Assembly: GCA_003649085.1 (NCBI GenBank)
Contig: QMQV01000047.1
Span: 1-11,142 of the forward strand
From: Thermoproteota archaeon
GTDB lineage: Archaea; Thermoproteota; Methanomethylicia; Methanomethylicales; B66-G16
DNA: 11,142 bases
Direction: 5' to 3'
This document shows, in pieces, positions 1 through 6,618 of this stretch. How positions within the stretch are numbered: position 1 is the stretch's first letter; every line of letters begins with the position of its first letter. The notes beneath the pieces were generated by a model. It worked only from the letters and a program-made list of their open reading frames with translations, made no database searches and had not been told where the DNA came from. Position numbers and translations under genes: made by a program.

Positions 1-221
1 ATCTCATCTGGGCTTGTCTTCAATACCTTAAGTTCAGCTGCGTTTTCAGGCAACGGCGCTTCTATAAACCACTTAGCTGCCTCAGAGTACTTTTTGCCAG
101 CTGATGCCTCAGACGCTGCTACGGCTACTAGCTCAAACCAGGGGTGGTTGTGTAAAAGCGTAACATACCTCTGCCCTACGATGCCCGTTGCGCCCAATAC
201 TCCAACTTTAACCCTGCTCAC
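1..221 (-). CDS. asd: Aspartate-semialdehyde dehydrogenase, N-terminal part (cut by window edge)
   Basis: Catalyses the NADPH-dependent reduction of aspartyl phosphate to aspartate semialdehyde, the step just before homoserine dehydrogenase, in the cytoplasm. About 73 codons are present; the C-terminal part, with the catalytic Cys and His, lies beyond the left edge. The N-terminus reads [19 protein letters not shown], with the GATGIVGQ nucleotide-binding loop at about residues 9-16, followed by a stretch containing [12 protein letters not shown], typical of the archaeal/fungal-type enzyme. The start is GTG at 221, chosen because AAGGAGGGG (227-235) lies 5 nt upstream and because the Rossmann strand must begin here. 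It overlaps the end of the homoserine dehydrogenase gene by 14 nt, so the two are almost surely one operon with coupled translation. Family call is secure; completeness cannot be judged. Confidence 0.93.
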   Translation of the reverse strand, partial: MSRVKVGVLGATGIVGQRYVTLLHNHPWFELVAVAASEASAGKKYSEAAKWFIEAPLPENAAELKVLKTSPDE

Positions 222-1230
222 TTAAACCCCTCCTTAACGACTCTATAATGTCGATTACATCTGAGATTACCGTGGAAGCTGTTTCGAAGCGCCCAGCTCC
301 TGGACCAACTATGGTTAGCTCTCGAGCGTTTTTCGTTTGAAAGGTTATGGCGTTTAACGTCCCCTTAACGTTTAGTGGATGGTTTACTGGTATTCTTGCA
401 GGTTTTACGGATAGCTCTTTTGCTGAAGCTATTAGCTTTATTGTCTCGCCGCTTTTAAGCGCTTCAGCTACATCTTCTTTAGTAATCTTAGATATCCCCT
501 CTCTGCTGATGTCGTGTACTGTAACGTTCTCGTTTAACAGAGCGTTTGCTAAGATTGCTATTTTACAAGCTGCGTCGATGCCTTCAACATCGTAGGTTGG
601 ATCTGCCTCAGCTATTCCCATTCTCTGAGCTTCTCGTAACGCTTCTTCAAAGCTTATCCCTTCCTCCATTCTAGTCAGGATGTAGTTTGTGGTCCCATTT
701 AGTATGCCTCTAACGTCTTCAATGTCTTCTCCTGCTAAGCACTTCTCAGCATATTTTAGAACGCGCGTCGCTCCGCCAACTGCTCCAGTTAACTTCACTA
801 AGACGCCTTGCTTCTTTGCCTTATCCATTATCTCGCGATACTTCAACGCAAAGGGACCTTTATTTGTGGTTACTACGTGAGCGCCGATGTCTATTGCTGT
901 CATTATGTAGCTTAATCCTGGTTCTCCGTTCACAATGTTTGTGGGAGTGACTTCTATTACCAGGTCGGGCTTAACTTTTTGGAGGAGTTCAGGACCTATG
1001 AAGCCCTTTAAGCCATAGTCGCTTAAAGCAACCGTACCATGTTTTTCAGCATAGGGGATTAAGTCTTCTGGCTTTAAGCCTTTTTCATGTATCGCTGAGC
1101 CCATGATGTCAGCTACGGCTACGACTCTTATCTCCACTCCATAGGCTTGTTTTATGTACTGGGCTTTTTGAGAAAGCAATATGTGAGAAGCTTTGCCTAC
1201 GTTTCCGTAGCCGATGATTGCGCAGCGCAT
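208..1230 (-). CDS. hom: Homoserine dehydrogenase (short form without ACT domain)
   Basis: Reduces aspartate semialdehyde to homoserine with NAD(P)H, the branch point to threonine and methionine. The 340-residue product shows the Rossmann nucleotide-binding loop GYGNVGK (7-13), the VTTNKGPFA stretch (120-128) with a conserved Lys124, the family signature [17 protein letters not shown] (175-191) and [13 protein letters not shown] (211-223). Asp219 and Lys223 match the catalytic Asp/Lys pair known from the family. It ends at about the length of the catalytic core, so there is no aspartokinase fusion and no C-terminal ACT domain for feedback control. The ATG at 1230 starts directly at the first Rossmann strand; no Shine-Dalgarno precedes it, but a TATA-like box 30 nt upstream suggests a leaderless or nearly leaderless mRNA. 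The 3' end overlaps asd and carries its ribosome binding site. Confident. Confidence 0.96.
   Translation of the reverse strand: MRCAIIGYGNVGKASHILLSQKAQYIKQAYGVEIRVVAVADIMGSAIHEKGLKPEDLIPYAEKHGTVALSDYGLKGFIGPELLQKVKPDLVIEVTPTNIVNGEPGLSYIMTAIDIGAHVVTTNKGPFALKYREIMDKAKKQGVLVKLTGAVGGATRVLKYAEKCLAGEDIEDVRGILNGTTNYILTRMEEGISFEEALREAQRMGIAEADPTYDVEGIDAACKIAILANALLNENVTVHDISREGISKITKEDVAEALKSGETIKLIASAKELSVKPARIPVNHPLNVKGTLNAITFQTKNARELTIVGPGAGRFETASTVISDVIDIIESLRRGLSEQG
227..235 (-). promoter_or_regulatory. Shine-Dalgarno of asd inside the homoserine dehydrogenase gene
   Basis: AAGGAGGGG reads on the minus strand 5 nt before the GTG at 221. It is the strongest ribosome binding site in the window and lies within the last codons of the upstream gene, which decides the GTG as the asd start and fits translational coupling. 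Confidence 0.75.
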
Positions 1231-1253
1231 AAGGTGGTTTTCTCGCTTGTCAG

Positions 1254-1260
1254 CTATAAG
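1254..1260 (-). promoter_or_regulatory. Putative TATA box for the hom-asd operon
   Basis: CTTATAG on the minus strand begins 30 nt before the ATG at 1230 and is preceded by a purine-rich BRE-like stretch (GAAAGTGAG). With the usual archaeal spacing of about 26 nt, transcription would start at or next to the start codon, which agrees with the absence of a Shine-Dalgarno there. Inferred from spacing and sequence only. Confidence 0.5.
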
Positions 1261-1397
1261 CTCACTTTCAGTTAACGTGTTTGGCTCTTAACCATCTCCT
1301 AAAACCTCGGCTAAGGGGTTTAGACATAGCTTTGAGCTTTTAAGCGTTTTGGGAATACTTTCGCCTACCTCTCCTCTCTCTGAATATCTGGATAAAT

Positions 1398-1411
1398 GAA
1401 AAACTTAAATA
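1398..1411 (+). promoter_or_regulatory. Putative BRE/TATA promoter of radA
   Basis: An A-rich BRE-like stretch (1398-1403) is followed by CTTAAATA (1404-1411). Transcription would start near 1433, leaving a leader of about a dozen nucleotides. That leader contains GGTG (1435-1438), 7 nt before the TTG start at 1446, so promoter, ribosome binding site and start agree. Confidence 0.55.
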
Positions 1412-1445
1412 TGCAGAGAAATAGCGCTTATCACGGTGCTAGTAT

Positions 1446-2399
1446 TTGGCTGTTAAATACGATCTTGAAGATGTTGAAGGTGTAGGACCGGCTACGGCTG
1501 AGAAGTTAAGGGAAATTGGTATAACGACTGTTGAAGCTTTAGCTGTAACACCTGTTAGAACGCTTGTCGAACTTGCCGAGCTTTCTGAAGAAAAAGCTGC
1601 TTTTATAACGCAGAAGGCTAGGGAGCTCCTCAACATAAGGTTCACTACAGCTAAGGATGTCTTAGTTAGAAGGAAGGAAGTTGGATACCTCACAACTGGA
1701 TGTAGGGCTTTAGATTCTCTCTTAGGCAGGGGTCTTGAAACACAATCTATAACAGAGCTTATCGGAGAGTTTGGTTCTGGAAAGACGCAGATATGTCATC
1801 AGCTATGCGTTACAGTTCAGCTTCCCAGGGAAAGAGGGGGCTTAGAAGGTAGAGCATTATTCATTGACACTGAGGGGACTTTTAGACCTGAGAGGGTAAT
1901 TCAAATAGCTAGAACCTTTCAGCTAAATCCAGATGAAGCTTTAAGCAACATAATCTACGCTAGAGCTTACAACTCAGATCACCAGATTTTATTAGCTGAA
2001 GAGGCTATGAAAATAGTGCCTGAGCAGAACATTAAGCTGATTGTAGTTGACTCGGTAATTTCACACTTTAGATCTGAATACCCAGGTAGAGAAGCGTTAG
2101 CTATGAGGCAGCAAAAGCTTAATAGACACCTACATCAGCTATTGAGGATCGCTGACATATACAACATAGTAATCGTCGTTACAAACCAGATTCAGGCTGC
2201 TCCAGACGTATTCTTCGGCAACCCCAATAAGCCAGCTGGAGGCAACATCTTAGCTCACGGCTCAACTTATAGGATTTGGCTTAGGAAGTCGAAGGAGAAT
2301 AGGAGGATAGCTAGGATCATAGACTCGCCAATGCACCCTGAAAGCGAGTGCATCTTCGCCATAACTAATGCTGGCATATGTGATATTGAAAACGCTTAA
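1446..2399 (+). CDS. radA: DNA repair and recombination protein RadA
   Basis: The archaeal RecA/Rad51 recombinase: forms ATP-dependent filaments on single-stranded DNA and carries out homologous pairing and strand exchange. The 317-residue product has an N-terminal helix-hairpin-helix domain (about 5-60, with VEGVGPATAEKLREIG), the FxxA polymerisation motif FTTA (66-69), Walker A GEFGSGKT (107-114), the DTEGTFRPER segment (141-150) with the conserved Glu143, Walker B LIVVDS (198-203) and the NQIQAAPD/GGNILAHGS DNA-binding loop region (247-273). It has the full usual length. The start is TTG at 1446: an in-frame TAG lies at 1440-1442, so no earlier start is possible, and GGTG sits 7 nt upstream. 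No intein and no RadB-like shortening. It stands alone between a divergent metabolic operon and a convergent treT. Very confident. Confidence 0.98.
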   Translation: MAVKYDLEDVEGVGPATAEKLREIGITTVEALAVTPVRTLVELAELSEEKAAFITQKARELLNIRFTTAKDVLVRRKEVGYLTTGCRALDSLLGRGLETQSITELIGEFGSGKTQICHQLCVTVQLPRERGGLEGRALFIDTEGTFRPERVIQIARTFQLNPDEALSNIIYARAYNSDHQILLAEEAMKIVPEQNIKLIVVDSVISHFRSEYPGREALAMRQQKLNRHLHQLLRIADIYNIVIVVTNQIQAAPDVFFGNPNKPAGGNILAHGSTYRIWLRKSKENRRIARIIDSPMHPESECIFAITNAGICDIENA

Positions 2400-2426
2400 C
2401 CAAGCTCTTTCTAAAGATTATTTGAT

Positions 2427-2537
2427 TTGACCAGCATTCTTATCTCTCAATCATCGTTAAAACTTCCTTGCAAGTGGGTGGTTGACAAGGCGTATGCCAT
2501 CGGGCAAGCGATAATACTCTCCTTATACACCCACTAA
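2427..2537 (+). other. Small ORF between radA and treT, doubtful
   Basis: A 36-codon open frame runs from TTG at 2427 to TAA at 2535-2537. Its second half reads KWVVDKAYAIGQAIILSLYTH, which looks protein-like (a short basic start then an apolar helix). An in-frame TAA (2411-2413 region) closes it upstream, no Shine-Dalgarno precedes it, and its end overlaps the 3' end of treT on the opposite strand by 15 nt. It could be a microprotein, a leftover gene fragment or chance. The rest of the 2400-2522 gap shows only weak T-runs after radA and a CCTTG/CAAGG dyad (about 2465-2490). Confidence 0.15.
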
Positions 2538-3746
2538 CTCTATGTGCATTCTCAAGTAATCTTTCAGCCCCTTAGTTACGAGGAAGTTTAGCTTAACATG
2601 TTGCATGCCATATTGTCCAAGCTCTCTAGCTAGCCAAGGCCTCTTAATTAACAAGATCGTCTTCTCAGCAGCTTCCTCTAAGCTATTAACTAAGAAGCCT
2701 GTGACACCATCAATTACTTGCAGCGGTATTCCACCAACTCTTGTCGCCACGACAGGGACACCTTTCCACAAAGCTTCAGTAACCGATAGCCCAAAACCTT
2801 CCCTAATTGAAAGCTGAAGAGCGACTACAAACGATCTTTGAAAAGCATTCACCTCAAAGTCCATTACCCCATCTAAGTTAGTTAAAACGTGGATATCCCT
2901 ATCATTTCCCGCATAAGCAACTGTCTTTCTATACCAAGCACTTCCCTCTGGGTCGTCGTGAGCAAAAGAGCCTATGAGGAGGAGCTGAACATCCGGTATC
3001 TTCTCCTTAACCTTCCTATAAACGTCGATTACGCCAAGCGGGTTTTTCCATGGATCAAAGCGAGCAACTTGTCCTATAATAGGTCTATCAGGGTCGACGT
3101 CATATCGCTCTAAAACCTTCAAGATATCTGTCTGCCTTAACGGAATGTTCTTCTCGGATAAGGGGTCTATAGTTGGGTACTCTATGAAAACCTTAACGCT
3201 TTTCAAATCTCTCGGAATATACCTTTCAAGTGAGAAGACTAAGGCGTCATATTTTTCAATAAACTGCTTTGTAAAAGACCATACAGCTGGATTCGGATCT
3301 GATAAATCTATGTGACAACGCCAAACCCATTTTCCAGCACCATCGCCTCTATAGTTAATTAAAGGTAGTGGCTGAGGATCGTGTATGACAACGACATCCC
3401 CATATAAGTCTAAGCTTTCAGCATTGAGCTTATTTACTCTAAAATACGTTTCCTCCATATCCTTGGTTAGGTTGGCAGATCGATCTCCTTGAAGAGCGTT
3501 GTGTATTCTCTTAGTAACGTTGAAGAACTCAGGTTCTCCTTTTAAGACCTGCCATATAGCGTTTAACCCGACGGAACGCGCTAATGGCACTAGACTCTTC
3601 AGCATTTCAGCTACTCCGCCGCCGTAAGCTGTAGCGTTTATGTGAATTACCTTGGCTCCCTTGACGCGCTCAGCTAACTCAAGTATGCTATTAACTTCTC
3701 CTTTACCTACAATAGGTATGTAGTCTTCAATGCGCCTAAGTGACAA
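2523..3746 (-). CDS. treT: Trehalose synthase TreT (glycosyltransferring, GT4)
   Basis: Joins glucose to the glucosyl group of a nucleotide sugar (ADP-, UDP- or GDP-glucose) to give trehalose in one reversible step; cytoplasmic, usually for compatible-solute supply or trehalose use. The 407-residue product resembles the Thermococcales enzyme throughout: HINATAYGGGVAEML (35-49, glycine-rich acceptor loop), EFFNVTKRIHNALQGD (73-88), HDPQP (122-126), WRCHIDLSDPN (142-152), QVARFDPWKNP (226-236, nucleotide-sugar pocket), AHDDPEG (262-268) and the EX7E pair Glu316/Glu324 in REGFGLSVTE. The start is TTG at 3746, set by GGTGA (3754-3758) 7 nt upstream; that site lies in the end of the CBS gene, whose stop is 2 nt away. 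Co-transcription with the CBS gene is therefore nearly certain. Donor choice cannot be read from the sequence. Confidence 0.95.
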   Translation of the reverse strand: MSLRRIEDYIPIVGKGEVNSILELAERVKGAKVIHINATAYGGGVAEMLKSLVPLARSVGLNAIWQVLKGEPEFFNVTKRIHNALQGDRSANLTKDMEETYFRVNKLNAESLDLYGDVVVIHDPQPLPLINYRGDGAGKWVWRCHIDLSDPNPAVWSFTKQFIEKYDALVFSLERYIPRDLKSVKVFIEYPTIDPLSEKNIPLRQTDILKVLERYDVDPDRPIIGQVARFDPWKNPLGVIDVYRKVKEKIPDVQLLLIGSFAHDDPEGSAWYRKTVAYAGNDRDIHVLTNLDGVMDFEVNAFQRSFVVALQLSIREGFGLSVTEALWKGVPVVATRVGGIPLQVIDGVTGFLVNSLEEAAEKTILLIKRPWLARELGQYGMQHVKLNFLVTKGLKDYLRMHIELVGV

Positions 3747-3748
3747 AT

Positions 3749-4639
3749 CTACTTCACCATTATTTCGAGGATCGCAGAAGCTCCCTTAGCTTTAACAAGC
3801 TTTTCGACGATATCTATCCTCGATACCACGCCTAGAACTCTACCATCTTCGGAGACTACTGGGAGTCCACTTACGTTGTTGTCGAGCACCTTATCTATTG
3901 CCTCTCCTACGTCGCAGCTTTGCTTCACAGTTATCACGTTTGAACACATAACATCCTCGACTTTGTCGCTTAAGGCGCTGGTCACGTCTATGTCTTGAAG
4001 CGTCTCTTTAACATATGCTTCTTGTTTGAGTATGTGATTTAGGACATCGGTTATCGTTAAAATGCCTTCAATTATGCCCTGAGGTGAGATTACTGGAAGT
4101 CTCCTAACTCTGCAGTCTAACATTATGTTTGACGCGTCAAGAACAGTTATATTTGGGGAAACTGCGCAGATGTTTCTACTCATAACATCTTCAACTTTGA
4201 TGTTAAAGACCTTTCCCTTTAACCTACTTAAAATAGCTACTTCTTCGACAACTCCTTTAAAAGCGCCTGCTTGGTCTACGACTATTATATAACCTAGTGC
4301 GTTTTCAGCCATATATTGTAAGATCGTTTGAGGGGTGGTGTTTTCAGGGAATAGCTGATGTGCTTCATCTAAGAAGAGGCTTACAGGCTCCTTTAACAAG
4401 CTTTTAAGACCTTTCTTGGCTCTTATAGACCCTCCTCTTCTACCTAGAAGGACTTCTAAAGCTCTACGCCCACTTATTATGCCTCTAACCTTGTAAGCAT
4501 CATCAGTTACGACAACTCTGTAATGTCCTCTACCCCCACACAAGATGCTTAACGCCGTCTTAAACGAATCGTTCCAGTTAACAGACGATGTCAAGCTTAT
4601 CATATCGCAAAGCCGCATAGCTGATTCCCTAATCCCCAT
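3749..4639 (-). CDS. Four-CBS-domain protein, putative nucleotide sensor
   Basis: A soluble protein built almost only of CBS motifs, arranged as two Bateman modules. From ATG 4639 (296 residues) the repeats lie at about 18-68, 83-140, 149-205 and 226-283. The last two are canonical: VEDVMSRNICAVSP...RRLPVIS...GILTITDVL and VEDVMCSNVITV...SGLPVVS...GVVSRIDIV; the first two are more diverged. CBS pairs typically bind AMP/ADP/ATP, SAM or similar ligands and regulate partner enzymes. No catalytic, DNA-binding or membrane domain is visible. It lies 2 nt before treT, so a role as ligand-dependent regulator of trehalose synthesis is an inference from context. TTG at 4645 is a possible start two codons earlier; ATG 4639 is preferred because neither has a ribosome binding site and the predicted transcript starts near 4654. 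Confidence 0.85.
   Translation of the reverse strand: MGIRESAMRLCDMISLTSSVNWNDSFKTALSILCGGRGHYRVVVTDDAYKVRGIISGRRALEVLLGRRGGSIRAKKGLKSLLKEPVSLFLDEAHQLFPENTTPQTILQYMAENALGYIIVVDQAGAFKGVVEEVAILSRLKGKVFNIKVEDVMSRNICAVSPNITVLDASNIMLDCRVRRLPVISPQGIIEGILTITDVLNHILKQEAYVKETLQDIDVTSALSDKVEDVMCSNVITVKQSCDVGEAIDKVLDNNVSGLPVVSEDGRVLGVVSRIDIVEKLVKAKGASAILEIMVK
3754..3758 (-). promoter_or_regulatory. Shine-Dalgarno deciding the TTG start of treT
   Basis: GGTGA on the minus strand stands 7 nt before the TTG at 3746, inside the last codons of the upstream CBS gene. It supports a non-ATG start and translational coupling of the pair. Confidence 0.65.
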
Positions 4640-4668
4640 TATCAACTTAAGCTTTAAGCTTGAAATTA

Positions 4669-4686
4669 GGTTTTACTTATAAAACC
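4669..4686. repeat. Perfect inverted repeat over the CBS-treT promoter
   Basis: GGTTTTA and TAAAACC form 7-bp arms around a 4-nt centre. The right arm and centre contain the TATA-like box of the CBS-treT operon, and the repeat begins 12 nt after the stop of the upstream glycosyltransferase gene. It may be an operator that blocks TBP binding, or a hairpin at the 3' end of the upstream mRNA. A second short palindrome, AAGCTTTAAGCTT, lies at 4649-4661 near the predicted transcription start. Confidence 0.5.
4677..4684 (-). promoter_or_regulatory. Putative TATA box of the CBS-treT operon
   Basis: TTTTATAA on the minus strand, within the inverted repeat at 4669-4686. Usual spacing puts the transcription start near 4654, giving a leader of about 10-15 nt before the CBS start codon. 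Confidence 0.5.
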
Positions 4687-4697
4687 TCGCTTTCATC

Positions 4698-6020
4698 CTA
4701 CTTCTTGTGTAAGACCGACTCAAATACTGCCTTAAGCTCCTTGGATACGGAGTCTACAAAGCACCTCTTAGCAGTTTCAAATCCCACCTCTCCCATATGA
4801 ACTGCTTTTTCGCTATCGCTTAAAACCATCTTCACCTTCTCCGCTAAATCATCGTAGTCGTTTGGCGTAAACGTATACCCATTTGTTCCATCTATGACAA
4901 GCTCTGCTGATCCGCATCCTCTGCTAACTACAACTGGCTTTTTGAAAACCCAGGCTTCGCATGTGGTTAATCCAAAGCCTTCAATTGATGAGGTTAATAA
5001 CACCACATCAGCAATCGAATACAGCGCGCCTAGCTCTTCTTCACTGACATACCCTGTGAAAATGACGCGGTCCTCAATGTTTAGCTCTTTAACGAGCTTA
5101 ACGAGCTTGCGATACCAAGCACTAGCCTTATCCGTAGCTAAGCCTCCTTTGCTGCTAGTGAAACTACCGTTTCCAGCTAAGACAAGCTTAACGTCCTCAA
5201 CTTTAGCAATAGCTTTTATAGCCACGTCCTGCCTCTTCATTGGGTCAAGCCTGCCAACAAGAAGTGCTACGCTGTCGTCATCTCTTATGTTAAACTTATC
5301 CTTAACCTCTTGGATGTTCCCCACTTTGTTCAAAGCATCTGGGTCTATGAATGGATATATTTGTTTAGCAATCCCTCTAAACCCTGCTCTTATAAGACCT
5401 TCAAGACATGACTTTGTGCTGACTATGACAACATCGTAAGCTTCCATGGACTTGACGATGAAGTCCCTCATTCTAGGAGACATCATTTCAGGTACAAAGG
5501 GTATGTGATACCAAAAAACTGCTGGAGCTGATGGACCTATAATGCCTCCGACTAGGAGCTGTTGAAAGTCGTTGATGAAATATACGTCTGTATCATCTAG
5601 AAACTTCAAAAGCCTTTGAGCACAATGCCAGTTATAGTCTGCATATGAGAGATATTCCCTAGGCTTAATGTTATACTTAGCTAAGCCGTGAGCTTCGTTG
5701 TATACGCCTTCCTTAAACTTAACGTATCCGCTTATCGTAGCTGCGTCTAAGCTTACGAAGTAGACCATAAGGTTGTCCTTGAGCTTGACAATTGGAGGAT
5801 ACTTAGGTCCTAACGCGACCCATCTAACAAGCTCGAAATCAGACTTGTCTATAAGCTGTAGAAGCATTCTTGGAACTCCGCCAACTGAAAGCTGGTAATC
5901 AGTTTTGTCGAGAGCGTTCAAGTCGACAGGTACTTCTAATACTCCATACTTCTCAAGTAGACCACTGTAATCTAAGTTAAACTTAACAGGTGGTGTTTGA
6001 GAGTTTATTGAGACTTTCAT
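4698..6020 (-). CDS. TreT-like GT4 family glycosyltransferase, acceptor unknown
   Basis: A retaining GT-B fold glycosyltransferase of 440 residues. The C-terminal nucleotide-sugar half is typical GT4: VGRLDPMKRQD (255-265), LVLAGNG (279-285), VIFTGYV (319-325) and the EX7E pair Glu347/Glu355 in EGFGLTTCE. The N-terminal half has LSVGGVPRML (44-53, acceptor-side glycine loop) and YFINDFQQLLVGG (147-159) with FWYHIPFVPE (169-178), a layout that recalls trehalose-6-phosphate synthase (HDYQLLLLP...HIPFP). It shares with TreT the AWYRK element (301-305 here) and the overall order of motifs, so it is probably a distant TreT relative. No signal peptide or membrane segment is seen, so a soluble product such as trehalose, a trehalose phosphate or another glucoside is plausible. 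It lies between leuCD and the CBS-treT pair. Family sure, substrate unknown. Confidence 0.85.
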   Translation of the reverse strand: MKVSINSQTPPVKFNLDYSGLLEKYGVLEVPVDLNALDKTDYQLSVGGVPRMLLQLIDKSDFELVRWVALGPKYPPIVKLKDNLMVYFVSLDAATISGYVKFKEGVYNEAHGLAKYNIKPREYLSYADYNWHCAQRLLKFLDDTDVYFINDFQQLLVGGIIGPSAPAVFWYHIPFVPEMMSPRMRDFIVKSMEAYDVVIVSTKSCLEGLIRAGFRGIAKQIYPFIDPDALNKVGNIQEVKDKFNIRDDDSVALLVGRLDPMKRQDVAIKAIAKVEDVKLVLAGNGSFTSSKGGLATDKASAWYRKLVKLVKELNIEDRVIFTGYVSEEELGALYSIADVVLLTSSIEGFGLTTCEAWVFKKPVVVSRGCGSAELVIDGTNGYTFTPNDYDDLAEKVKMVLSDSEKAVHMGEVGFETAKRCFVDSVSKELKAVFESVLHKK

Positions 6021-6050
6021 ACCGCCACGTTTAAGCGCGAATTAGTAATA

Positions 6051-6058
6051 CTTATATG
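6051..6058 (-). promoter_or_regulatory. Putative proximal TATA box of the GT4 gene
   Basis: CATATAAG on the minus strand. Usual spacing gives a transcription start near 6028, about 8 nt before the ATG at 6020, that is a nearly leaderless mRNA; this fits the lack of a spaced Shine-Dalgarno. Confidence 0.45.
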
Positions 6059-6080
6059 TTGTTGTGGGTTAATGCGAAGC

Positions 6081-6091
6081 GTTTAAATAAG
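6081..6091 (-). promoter_or_regulatory. Putative distal TATA box of the GT4 gene
   Basis: CTTATTTAAAC on the minus strand is a closer match to an archaeal TATA element than the proximal one and would give a leader of about 40 nt. Both lie in the 88-nt gap after leuD, so the glycosyltransferase probably has its own promoter rather than depending only on leuCD readthrough. Confidence 0.4.
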
Positions 6092-6108
6092 TCCTGTGTA
6101 AAGCTCCT

Positions 6109-6618
6109 TCATTCCCAAATAAACTTGCCCCTCTTCTTATAGTGCTCGACTAGCCCTCCATCGCTCAAAATAGCCATTAGGAAATCTGGTATAGGCTTAA
6201 ACTTTAGCACTTTGCCTGTCCTCTCTACTTTAAGTAGCCCATTTTGTAAGTCCACTTCAATAACGTCTCCTTCAGAGATCTTGTCAAAAGCTTCTTTAGA
6301 CTCTATGACTGGTAAGCCGATGTTTATGGCATTTCGATAGAATATCCTAGCAAAAGACTTTGCTATTACAGCTGCTATACCAGCGTGTTTAAGCACGAGC
6401 GGTGCTTGTTCTCTACTTGAGCCGCAGCCAAAGTTTTTGCCAGCTACGATAATATCCCCTTTGGAGACTTTGGAGACAAAGCCTGGGTCTACTCCTTCCA
6501 TAGCGTGTTTAGCGAGCTCATCTAAGTCTATAGTCTTAAACTTGTACTTTCCAGGTATGATTAAGTCTGTCGATATGTCATCTCCAAACTTCCAAACCTT
6601 ACCTCTTAATATCATCAT
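6109..6618 (-). CDS. leuD: 3-isopropylmalate dehydratase / homoaconitase small subunit
   Basis: Swivelling-domain subunit that joins LeuC to form an aconitase-type hydro-lyase; in leucine synthesis it isomerises 2- to 3-isopropylmalate, and close relatives act on homoaconitate. The 169-residue length is usual for the split archaeal type. Visible marks: [13 protein letters not shown] (13-25), [14 protein letters not shown] (61-74, substrate-binding Ser/Arg loop), [18 protein letters not shown] (85-102) and a C-terminal [15 protein letters not shown]. The specificity loop after the IIPG motif reads YKFK (25-28) where characterised archaeal proteins have YLRT or YLVY, so the substrate is uncertain. 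ATG at 6618 overlaps the leuC stop as ATGA; AGGAGG (6624-6629) lies 5 nt before it and 8 nt before the second ATG at 6615, so either could be used. Confidence 0.93.
   Translation of the reverse strand: MMILRGKVWKFGDDISTDLIIPGKYKFKTIDLDELAKHAMEGVDPGFVSKVSKGDIIVAGKNFGCGSSREQAPLVLKHAGIAAVIAKSFARIFYRNAINIGLPVIESKEAFDKISEGDVIEVDLQNGLLKVERTGKVLKFKPIPDFLMAILSDGGLVEHYKKRGKFIWE

Larger units (their letters stand above)
1231..1445. other. Divergent intergenic region between hom and radA
   Basis: This 215-bp gap is the longest non-coding stretch in the window. It holds the two divergent core promoters, annotated separately, near its ends. Between them lie an imperfect hairpin at 1299-1323 (CTAAA..CC pairing with GG..TTTAG, one mismatch) and a pyrimidine-rich tract on the plus strand at about 1363-1381. 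I see no tRNA, no convincing box C/D small RNA and no small ORF with a ribosome binding site. Confidence 0.6.

Noticed and set aside
2400..2522. Possible box C/D RNA on the minus strand (GATGATTGA near 2447-2455) or tRNA
   Set aside because: The C box deviates from RTGATGA, no matching D box CTGA is spaced suitably, and no T-loop consensus or cloverleaf is present.
4894..5439. 181-codon open frame on the plus strand
   Set aside because: Opposite-strand shadow of the GT4 gene; the product is Ser/Thr/Leu-rich with no domain, and the minus-strand product has unmistakable GT4 motifs.
4698..6020. Naming the GT4 protein trehalose-6-phosphate synthase OtsA
   Set aside because: The C-terminal half has GT4 EX7E features and TreT-like elements; only a short acceptor-side stretch resembles GT20, so the substrate is left open.
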